A stretch of DNA of 5,615 bases from positions 1 to 5,615 of the forward strand of contig JAQCGA010000301.1 in the NCBI GenBank assembly GCA_027619145.1, in the 5' to 3' direction. Positions 1 through 4,934 of this stretch are shown piece by piece (within the stretch, counting starts at the first letter, position 1; each line of letters begins with the position of its first letter). The notes below the pieces were generated by a model. The model saw only the letters and a list, made by a program, of their open reading frames with translations. It did not search any database and had not been told where the DNA came from. The translations under genes and the position numbers were made by a program. This DNA is from a bacterium. GTDB lineage: Bacteria; Latescibacterota; UBA2968; GCA-2709665.

Positions 1-11
1 TGTTTTATACA

Positions 12-61
12 CCTCGCCCGTTTTGTTTTCGGAAAACGCTGGGGCGAGGCATGCCTCGCCC
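12..61. repeat. Palindromic element with three copies of an 8-bp GC-rich arm
   Basis: Positions 42-61 are a perfect 20-bp palindrome, GGGCGAGGCATGCCTCGCCC. A further copy of CCTCGCCC at 12-19 can also pair with GGGCGAGG at 42-49. In that alternative fold, 20-24 (GTTTT) also pairs with 33-37 (AAAAC). The element can therefore form two mutually exclusive hairpins. It begins 13 bp past the stop of the minus-strand aldo/keto reductase gene, where a transcript end would be expected, but no clean U-tract follows on that strand. It could be a Rho-independent-like end, an mRNA-protecting stem or one copy of a dispersed palindromic repeat. Copy number cannot be judged from one window. Confidence 0.6.
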
Positions 62-73
62 TTACGGTCAGGT

Positions 74-844
74 TCAGGCGGGCTGGAGTTCCTGGTCGTG
101 CGATTCTACCCAGCCGATGTTTTCATCCACTTCGCGTCGGTTTTTCATGCCAATGGTGATGGCGTCTATGGAGGGCAGATCCAAAACAAAGTGGATGGCG
201 TCCCGGGCGTTGTCGCCCAGGTCTCCGCAGCCCACCACTTTCATGCCGTATACGCCAATACCGGCTTCGTCCATTTGTTCAAGGACGGGAATAATTTTTT
301 CGGGTGGGCCGTCCATGTTTTTGCCTGCGTAGTTGATTCGAGCCAGGACCACGTCTACCCAGGTGGTTTCGGCTGCGCGTTGGAATGCGCCAAAGTCGTG
401 GCAGGAGACACCGTGGGCTCGGATGATTCCCTGTTCTTTTTTCTTTTCCAGGACGTCCATCACGCTGGAAAAGGTGTCCGGCCAGTTTTCGCTGGTGAGG
501 CAGTGCATTAAGACGATGTCCAGGTAGTCCGTATTCATTTCGTTGAGGAAGCGGTCGATGTCGTTTTCTGCGTCTTTGGCGGTGCGGGCGCAGGTTTTGG
601 TGGTAAGGGTTACATCGCTTCGCTTGAGTTGAGACAGCGCATGTGCCACATGGGGGTGGCTGCCGTACTGATCTGCGGAATCCCAGAAGGTGATGCCGCG
701 TTCGTGGCCGTAGAGGAGTAGGTCTGCCAATTCTTGCAGGCCCAGGTCGGTTTGATTGGAGCGCCCACTCCAGCCGTTGGTGCCGGTGCCAAAGCAGAGG
801 CGGGAAACTTCTATGCCGCTGTTTCCAAGGACTGCGGTATCCAT
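74..844 (-). CDS. Aldo/keto reductase family oxidoreductase (short form)
   Basis: The product is a 256-residue cytosolic protein of the NAD(P)H-dependent aldo/keto reductase (TIM-barrel) family, which reduces carbonyls or oxidises alcohols; substrate unknown. The full catalytic tetrad is visible: Asp55 and Tyr60 in FWDSADQYG, Lys83 in LTTKTC, and His114 in IVLMHC. The C-terminal AITIGMKNRREVDENI (228-243) matches the cofactor-binding end of the family. At 256 residues it is shorter than typical members (about 280-340), so some loops must be reduced. No CxxCxxC cluster motif is seen. The start at 844 is chosen because GAGGAGAAA (857-849) lies just upstream and the family's N-terminal strand begins immediately (TAVLGNSGIEVSRLCFGTG). 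The open frame continues upstream to 1474, but that part is antisense to the next gene. The gene is transcribed divergently from its YchF-like neighbour. Confidence 0.9.
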   Translation of the reverse strand: MDTAVLGNSGIEVSRLCFGTGTNGWSGRSNQTDLGLQELADLLLYGHERGITFWDSADQYGSHPHVAHALSQLKRSDVTLTTKTCARTAKDAENDIDRFLNEMNTDYLDIVLMHCLTSENWPDTFSSVMDVLEKKKEQGIIRAHGVSCHDFGAFQRAAETTWVDVVLARINYAGKNMDGPPEKIIPVLEQMDEAGIGVYGMKVVGCGDLGDNARDAIHFVLDLPSIDAITIGMKNRREVDENIGWVESHDQELQPA

Positions 845-917
845 TGTATTTCTCCTCGAGCTTTCGCCCGGTAGAATAAAAAGAAGATTCTCTGGCGTAA
901 ACCAGTCACTTTTGTAT

Positions 918-946
918 ATTTTAAGGTTTCCATACTGTGCTGTCAA
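918..946 (-). promoter_or_regulatory. Sigma-70-type promoter of the aldo/keto reductase gene
   Basis: On the minus strand a perfect TTGACA (946-941) is followed by exactly 17 bp and then TAAAAT (923-918), five of six matches to the -10 consensus. Transcription would start near 911, giving a leader of roughly 65 nt before the ATG at 844. This is the best promoter match in the window. It lies inside the 132-bp gap between the two divergent genes, and its -35 box is only about 30 bp from the start of the YchF-like gene. No comparably good plus-strand promoter was found in the gap; TATATT at 915-920 is a weak candidate without a convincing -35. Confidence 0.6.
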
Positions 947-976
947 CTCAAAATTGGACAAGGAGATAGAGGGACC

Positions 977-2038
977 ATGATGAGACTCGGGCTGGTGGGA
1001 TTGCCGCAGGTTGGCAAACGCACGTTGTTTCACCTGTTGACCGGCCAGCAGGCAGGGACAGACGGGGCAAAGACGGGTCTGGCCAGGGTGCGAGACCAGC
1101 GGTTCGACCAACTGGTTGCCATGTACAACCCTCAAAAAGAAACGCCTGCACAGGTTGCATTTCTGTTGTTGCCGGACCTGGATACCCGTGCGGATCGAAA
1201 TATCGAAATTTTTAAGGAGTTGGAGGACGTAGACGCGGTTTGTTACCTGGCGCGTGCTTTCGAAGACGATACGGTTTTCCACGTGGAAGGGAGTGTGGAC
1301 GCCCGGCGGGACGTGTTTGCGTTTCATGAAGAGTTGCAACTGAATGATCTGATGTTTGTGGAAAAGCGCCTGGAGCGAATGGAAAAAGAAAAAGGAAAGA
1401 AGGCGGACCCACAGCGTGCAGCCCGAGAAAAGGAATTGCTCACGCGATTCCAGGCGCACCTGGAAGAAGGCCACCCTCTGCGGAAGCTACCGTTGAGCGA
1501 AGAGGACCACAAGTTGATTTCGAGTTATCCATTTTTGACTTTGAAACCGGTTATTGTGATTTTGAACGTGGGAGAAGAGCAGCTGGGCGAAGCGGCACTG
1601 CAAGCCGAAATTGCCAGTGGGTTCGAGGAACAGGAATTTGAGTGGATCTCGGTATCCTGCAAAATTGAGCAGGAGGTTTCACAACTGGATACGGCAGAGC
1701 GCACGGCGTTCCTGGAAGACCTGGGTATAGAGCGGCCTGCGCTGGATCGGTTGACATTGCTGTGTTATAACACACTCGGTCTGATTTCCTTTTTTACGGT
1801 GGGCGAGGACGAGGTGCGCGCCTGGACGATCCGTCGGGGTGCGCTGGCCCCGGAGGCCGGGGGTGCAATTCATGGAGATATTGAGCGGGGATTCATCCGG
1901 GCGGAAACGATGACGTACGACGATCTGGTGGCCCAGGGAACGGAGCAAAAGGTGAAGACGGCCGGGAAGCTTGTTCAGAAGGGACGGGACAGCGAGATTC
2001 TGGATGGGGACGTTTTGCATTTTCTGCACAAAGCCTGA
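977..2038 (+). CDS. YchF/OLA1-family ATPase-like protein with degenerate catalytic motifs
   Basis: The 353-residue product matches the YchF/Obg-like ATPase family (about 363 residues), ribosome-associated P-loop proteins that prefer ATP. Conserved parts are FEDDTVFHVEG (95-105, with the His used by YchF for hydrolysis), the charged helical domain (about 115-180), FLTLKP (186-191), NVGE (197-200, the NxxE that replaces NKxD), SCKIEQE (227-233), and a C-terminal TGS domain from about 268 (FFTVGEDEVRAWTIRRGA, GAIHGDIERGFIRAE, DGDVLHFL). The nucleotide site is odd. Walker A reads GLPQVGKRT (8-16), with Arg15 where Ser/Thr normally binds magnesium. The switch I segment (NFPFCTIEPN in E. coli) is missing, and the DxAGL switch II is replaced by LLPDLDT (64-70). 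The start at 977 is supported by AAGGAG at 960-965; a second ATG at 980 is further away. Family confidence is high. Whether it hydrolyses nucleotide is doubtful, so no ychF symbol is given. Confidence 0.9.
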   Translation: MMRLGLVGLPQVGKRTLFHLLTGQQAGTDGAKTGLARVRDQRFDQLVAMYNPQKETPAQVAFLLLPDLDTRADRNIEIFKELEDVDAVCYLARAFEDDTVFHVEGSVDARRDVFAFHEELQLNDLMFVEKRLERMEKEKGKKADPQRAAREKELLTRFQAHLEEGHPLRKLPLSEEDHKLISSYPFLTLKPVIVILNVGEEQLGEAALQAEIASGFEEQEFEWISVSCKIEQEVSQLDTAERTAFLEDLGIERPALDRLTLLCYNTLGLISFFTVGEDEVRAWTIRRGALAPEAGGAIHGDIERGFIRAETMTYDDLVAQGTEQKVKTAGKLVQKGRDSEILDGDVLHFLHKA

Positions 2039-2073
2039 GAGGCAATACGCTTTCGTCCGGGGGTTTTTTCCTG

Positions 2074-2104
2074 TTGACATCTCAGAATTTCTGCCGCATA
2101 TAGT
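2074..2104 (+). promoter_or_regulatory. Possible sigma-70-type promoter for the DUF5069-like gene
   Basis: A perfect TTGACA at 2074-2079 is followed, after a 19-bp spacer, by TATAGT at 2099-2104 (five of six matches to TATAAT). The spacer is longer than the ideal 17 bp, which weakens the call. With a 17-bp spacer the hexamer would be CATATA, a poor match. It lies 36 bp after the YchF-like gene and 238 bp before the next start codon. Confidence 0.35.
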
Positions 2105-2328
2105 AGGCGTATTTGATTTGCCAGAGTTCAATAGATACAGCCTTTATGCCTGTTCAAGAACAACGGGTTGGAGGGTTGTTGGAATGGTTCCCCATTTTCC
2201 AATTGGACTCTCGATCTTTTCTTGAGGCTGTTTTGCCTCAAAATCCGGTCTGCCCGGCACCTGAAGGAGGGAGAGACATCCGCCGGGGCCGAACGCAGAA
2301 GATGAGTTCTCACACGAACCTTCATTAC

Positions 2329-2334
2329 AAGGAG
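2329..2334 (+). promoter_or_regulatory. Strong ribosome binding site of the DUF5069-like gene
   Basis: AAGGAG lies 8 nt before the ATG at 2343, an ideal spacing, and fixes the start. The 17 nt from here through the ATG match the phage T7 gene 10 initiation region at 16 positions by my recollection of that sequence. The same 11-mer ACAAGGAGATA precedes the YchF-like gene (958-968). Confidence 0.8.
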
Positions 2335-2342
2335 ATATAGAT

Positions 2343-2777
2343 ATGGCAGGCATTGTTCCTTTGATCAGTTCCGGTGTAGCAGGTCCTCTGGGTGCCATTC
2401 ACCTTCCCCGGCTGTGGCTGAAGCTGACGTTGTCTGCAAAAGGAAAACTGGCAGACGGATACCCCGAGTGCGGCCAGGGTTACGACCAGATGGTGCTGGA
2501 CGGGCTGAAGGTGAACCGGGATGCAGCCGTGAAGTACGTGAAAACGAATTCGCCCTCTTATATTGAGTTTGAAAACTGGGTGGTCCAGCAGCGTGGGGGC
2601 AATATTCCCAAAGCCGAAATTGAGGCTTCCAATGCGGCTATCCGGGGGTACAATCACGACGACGGAACGCGCACTTCTATTCTTTCGGCAGCAGGAATGA
2701 AAGACGACGGGTCGATTCTGGATGCGGTGAACTTGAACAATATTGATGACTGGACCGAGTTCCACAATAGCCTGTAA
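2343..2777 (+). CDS. Small conserved protein resembling the DUF5069 family
   Basis: The product has 144 residues with no signal peptide or membrane segment, so it is probably cytosolic. It resembles the uncharacterised DUF5069 family in its N-terminal LPRLWLKLTLSAKGKLADGY (21-40), followed by a Gly/Asp segment GQGYDQMVLDGL (44-55) and an aromatic-acidic block PSYIEFENWV (71-80). The C-terminus carries LNNIDDWTEFH (131-141), whose pattern of Asn, Asp, Trp and His looks constrained. I cannot assign a biochemical function, and the family match is from memory of its pattern. The start is fixed by a strong AAGGAG site. The gene sits behind a long leader and before a hairpin, so it may be its own transcription unit or the first gene of the following cluster. 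Codon use looks like that of its neighbours. Confidence 0.75.
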   Translation: MAGIVPLISSGVAGPLGAIHLPRLWLKLTLSAKGKLADGYPECGQGYDQMVLDGLKVNRDAAVKYVKTNSPSYIEFENWVVQQRGGNIPKAEIEASNAAIRGYNHDDGTRTSILSAAGMKDDGSILDAVNLNNIDDWTEFHNSL

Positions 2778-2789
2778 ACAGAAAAATGG

Positions 2790-2840
2790 AGCGTTCGGCT
2801 GAAAGTGTGCTGAAAGGCCCGCTGAATGCCGAACGCTTTT
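2790..2840 (+). terminator. Hairpin with T-tract: terminator or attenuator
   Basis: AGCGTTCGGC (2790-2799) pairs perfectly with GCCGAACGCT (2828-2837), a 10-bp GC-rich stem, and the T-tract is 2837-2840. The 28-nt loop is large and the T-tract short, so termination is probably partial. The hairpin starts 12 bp after the DUF5069-like stop, and the next gene's ribosome binding site follows 6 nt after it. That placement fits attenuation or a processing and stability stem between two co-transcribed genes. GCTGAA occurs three times, at 2798, 2809 and 2821, within and around the loop. Confidence 0.6.
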
Positions 2841-2846
2841 GTACTT

Positions 2847-2855
2847 AAGGAGAGG
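2847..2855 (+). promoter_or_regulatory. Ribosome binding site that decides the dehydrogenase start
   Basis: AAGGAGAGG ends 3 nt before the ATG at 2859, with its AAGGAG core 6 nt from it. An in-frame ATG at 2826 has no such site and lies in the hairpin at 2790-2840, so the start at 2859 is preferred. Confidence 0.8.
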
Positions 2856-2858
2856 TTT

Positions 2859-3749
2859 ATGGCAAATACGGATTATAAAATTGGTGTTGTGGGTCTGGGC
2901 CGAATGGGTGCCAATATTGCGCGGCATCTGAAAGAGGAAGGGTTTCCGGTTACGGCGGTGCACGATGTACGCGCCGAGGTTGCACAGGAGTTGGCCAAAG
3001 AGCTTGGAGCGAAAGCACCGGGTACGCTTGCTGGGGTAACGGCTGGGGCGGATTATGTGATTACTGTGGTTACGGACGATAAGGCGATGCGGGCCATTTT
3101 TTCCGAATCCGGTGACAGCCTGTTACAGGGTGCGAAGGGCAAAGTGTTTATCAATTGTGCAACCATTTCGCCGCAGGTACACGTAGATATAGAGGCTCTG
3201 GCGGAAAAAGTGGGCGCGAATAGTTTGGAAGGGTGTATGGCCAGTAGCATCACACAGGCGCGTGAAGGTACGTTGTATTTGATGTGCGGCAGTAAAGAAG
3301 AAGTCTTTGATCGGGTGAAGCCCATTCTGGATGCGATGAGTACAGACTTAAAATATATTGGCCGTTCCGGAACAGCCGCGCAGGTGAAGGCGCTGGTAAA
3401 TATGGTTATGAATATCAATACGGCCGGGCTGGCCGAGGGGTTGGGACTGGGCGCGGCGCTGGGACTGGATTTGAAGGCGTTGATGGAGGTGTTTTCGCAA
3501 ACGGGTGCCAACTCTCGCGTACTGGTAACCGACGGAGAAGATATGGTAAACCGGGACCACGAGTGCTATTTCTCGGCGTCTCATGCGGCCAAAGATTCGG
3601 GCATTGCGTTAACGCTGGCGCAAGATGCGGGCCTGGATTTACCGCTGGCCGTCGCATCTAAGAAGCAGTTCGACCGGATGGTGGAAATTGGAAAAGGCGA
3701 ACTGGATAAATCCGGTGTGGCTGAACTCACGTTTCCGGGCCGAAGCTGA
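2859..3749 (+). CDS. NAD(P)-dependent beta-hydroxyacid dehydrogenase (3-hydroxyisobutyrate dehydrogenase family)
   Basis: The 296-residue product has the usual length for this family, which oxidises beta-hydroxyacids or reduces semialdehydes such as tartronate semialdehyde. The N-terminal Rossmann fold shows GVVGLGRMG (9-17). Asp36 (VHDVR) ends the second strand, which hints at NAD preference, though Arg38 leaves NADP possible. The all-alpha C-terminal domain begins near 165 and carries the catalytic lysine in SGTAAQVKALVNMVMN (170-185): Lys177, with Asn181 one turn later. The substrate loop is unusual: where the family typically has DAPVSGG, this protein has EGCMASSITQAREGTLYLM (124-142). 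The substrate is therefore likely not 3-hydroxyisobutyrate itself. The gene is followed after 27 bp by an enolase-superfamily gene, so the two are probably co-transcribed, consistent with sugar-acid metabolism. GarR- or Gnd-like roles are possible but not shown. Confidence 0.9.
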   Translation: MANTDYKIGVVGLGRMGANIARHLKEEGFPVTAVHDVRAEVAQELAKELGAKAPGTLAGVTAGADYVITVVTDDKAMRAIFSESGDSLLQGAKGKVFINCATISPQVHVDIEALAEKVGANSLEGCMASSITQAREGTLYLMCGSKEEVFDRVKPILDAMSTDLKYIGRSGTAAQVKALVNMVMNINTAGLAEGLGLGAALGLDLKALMEVFSQTGANSRVLVTDGEDMVNRDHECYFSASHAAKDSGIALTLAQDAGLDLPLAVASKKQFDRMVEIGKGELDKSGVAELTFPGRS

Positions 3750-3776
3750 GTGCCGGTGTGAATACGGGGAGTTTGC

Positions 3777-4874
3777 ATGAAGATTACGGGTGTGAAGACG
3801 TACGATTTGCGCTATCCGCTGGAAGAGCTGTTTGCGAACTCGCAGGTGTGGAACAGAGCACGTACAGCAGGGGTGATTGAGATTCAGACGGATGCGGGTC
3901 TTACCGGCTGGGGCGAAGGGTTGCACCGGCTGAACCAGGAAGACCTGGCGGCGCAGTTGGTCGGACGGGATCCGTTTGATATTGAGGTGATCTGGCACGA
4001 TTTATACCAGCGAGGCTGGGGCGATGTTACAGCGATTAGTGCTGTGGATATTGCGCTGTGGGACCTGGTAGGCAAGGCACTGGACACGCCGGTGTACAAA
4101 TTGTTGGGCGGCGCGTTTCGGGATCAGATTCCGGCGTATGCGAGTGGGTTGTTTAACAAAGACCGGCCGGATATTACGCAGGCTCTGGCAGATGAAGCAA
4201 AAGAATATGCAGACCAGGGTTTCCCAGCGGTAAAGATGAAGATTGGATTTGGTGCTGCTTACGATGTGAAGAATGTGGCGGCGGTGCGCAAAGCGATTGG
4301 AGACGATGTGCTGCTGGCTGTGGATGCCAACTGCGGGTACGATACGGCCACGGCAATTGATGTGGGGCAGCGTTTACTGGCGAACGATCTGCTGTGGTTT
4401 GAAGAGCCGATTGATACGGATGATGTAGATGGTTACGTGGAGATCCGGCGGGCGTTGAAGGTGCGCATTGCCGGTGGTGAGATGCTCCGGGGCCGGTGGG
4501 CGTTTCGAGATTTGATTCAGAAGCGCGGGCTGGATATTGTACAGCCTGATATTAGCATTGCGGGCGGATTTACGGAGTGCCGAAAAATTGCGGCAATGGC
4601 CAGTGCGAACCACGTGAGGCTGCTGCCGCATATGTGGGGTACAAGCATTCGGCTGGCGGCCACCATTCACTGGCAGGCGACTCTTCCGAACGCGCCAGAT
4701 GCGATCTATCCGGTGCCGTCGTTGTTCGAGTTTGATATGACGGAAAATCGACTCCGCACCGAACTGGCTCGCGAGCCCATTCGGGTAATAGATGGGCACG
4801 TGCCTGTGTTGCAAGGGCCGGGGTTGGGCATTGAAATTGATCGCAACGTTCTGGAGAAATTTGCTATATTGTAA
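3777..4874 (+). CDS. Mandelate racemase/muconate lactonizing enzyme family protein (mandelate racemase subgroup)
   Basis: The 365-residue product belongs to the enolase superfamily, whose members abstract the proton alpha to a carboxylate with magnesium help, here probably dehydrating or epimerising a sugar acid. The N-terminal capping domain covers about 1-115. The barrel shows the KxK base motif (Lys153/Lys155 in AVKMKIG), metal ligands Asp183 (AVDAN), Glu209 (WFEEP) and Glu235 (AGGEM), and the Asp258/His285 dyad (VQPDIS; LLPHMWG). Base residues on both faces place it in the mandelate racemase subgroup rather than the muconate-cycloisomerase subgroup, which has a second Lys instead of His. 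SLFEFD (315-320) fits the family's substrate-orienting Glu near the C-terminus. The substrate cannot be named. The start has GGGGAG at 3766-3771, 5 nt upstream. It lies 27 bp after the dehydrogenase gene and is probably in one operon with it. Confidence 0.93.
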   Translation: MKITGVKTYDLRYPLEELFANSQVWNRARTAGVIEIQTDAGLTGWGEGLHRLNQEDLAAQLVGRDPFDIEVIWHDLYQRGWGDVTAISAVDIALWDLVGKALDTPVYKLLGGAFRDQIPAYASGLFNKDRPDITQALADEAKEYADQGFPAVKMKIGFGAAYDVKNVAAVRKAIGDDVLLAVDANCGYDTATAIDVGQRLLANDLLWFEEPIDTDDVDGYVEIRRALKVRIAGGEMLRGRWAFRDLIQKRGLDIVQPDISIAGGFTECRKIAAMASANHVRLLPHMWGTSIRLAATIHWQATLPNAPDAIYPVPSLFEFDMTENRLRTELAREPIRVIDGHVPVLQGPGLGIEIDRNVLEKFAIL

Positions 4875-4885
4875 CTGTACAATAT
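4866..4885. promoter_or_regulatory. 8+8 bp inverted repeat across the enolase stop codon
   Basis: ATATTGTA (4866-4873) and TACAATAT (4878-4885) are perfect inverted arms around a 4-bp spacer that completes the TAA stop. No T-tract follows, so it is not a standard terminator. It has the size and symmetry of an operator for a dimeric repressor, or could form a short AT-rich mRNA hairpin. It contains a -10-like TACAAT (4878-4883), but without a good -35. Confidence 0.45.
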
Positions 4886-4895
4886 TGGGTGGTGT

Positions 4896-4905
4896 AGCAT
4901 ATGCT
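4896..4905. promoter_or_regulatory. 10-bp perfect palindrome before the aminotransferase gene
   Basis: AGCATATGCT is a perfect palindrome in the 60-bp gap, with its centre 25 bp from the centre of the inverted repeat at 4866-4885. A 10-bp palindrome can arise by chance, so a regulatory role is only suggested by the clustering. Confidence 0.25.
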
Positions 4906-4923
4906 GAGTTTTCATTTAGACTG

Positions 4924-4929
4924 AGGAGG
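4924..4929 (+). promoter_or_regulatory. Ribosome binding site that decides the GTG start
   Basis: AGGAGG, a full anti-Shine-Dalgarno match, lies 5 nt before GTG at 4935. An in-frame TAG at 4917-4919 rules out any earlier start in that frame, so GTG is the only start that keeps the family's N-terminus. Confidence 0.8.
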
Positions 4930-4934
4930 TTGAC

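Larger units (their letters stand above)
2039..2342 (+). other. Gene-free leader region with small stem-loops
   Basis: This 304-bp gap has no convincing gene. It contains TGTTC-AA-GAACA (2151-2162), AACAAC pairing with GTTGTT (2159-2164/2175-2180), GGAATGG pairing with CCATTTT using G-U pairs (2181-2187/2192-2198), and a perfect 7-bp stem TTGAGGC/GCCTCAA with a 6-nt loop (2222-2241). The first two overlap and so exclude each other. If the promoter at 2074-2104 is real, most of the gap is a transcribed leader of about 230 nt. No known riboswitch consensus was recognised. A T-run at 2064-2069 has no strong hairpin in front of it, so a terminator for the YchF-like gene is not clear. Confidence 0.4.

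Noticed and set aside
23..511. Plus-strand open frame of 162 codons over the reductase gene
   Set aside because: It is antisense to a gene with a complete catalytic tetrad, and it has no ribosome binding site or recognisable domain.
845..1474. Upstream extension of the minus-strand reductase frame to a 466-codon open frame
   Set aside because: The extension is antisense to the YchF-like gene, has no family similarity, and a good ribosome binding site and promoter place the start at 844.
2033..2069. Terminator for the YchF-like gene using GCCTGAGAGGC and the T-run at 2064-2069
   Set aside because: The stem is only 4 bp and lies about 20 nt from the T-run, so it does not form a proper intrinsic terminator.
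2221..2244. Stem TTGAGGC/GCCTCAA as an intrinsic terminator
   Set aside because: No T-tract follows it on either strand, so it is kept only as part of the structured leader.
2265..2320. Superficial likeness to a glycine riboswitch (GGAGAG-like start, CCGAA segment, TCTCA)
   Set aside because: The conserved CCGAAGG-type core and the CUCUCAGGCAAA end are not present, and pairing is only about 4 bp.
2113..2340. Plus-strand open frame of 75 codons in the leader (or 65 from the ATG at 2146)
   Set aside because: No ribosome binding site precedes either start and the product shows no recognisable motif. It ends 2 bp before the next ATG, so a leader peptide is conceivable but unsupported.
2826..2858. 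Earlier in-frame ATG at 2826 for the dehydrogenase
   Set aside because: It lies within the hairpin at 2790-2840 and lacks a ribosome binding site, while 2859 has a strong one and gives the normal family N-terminus.
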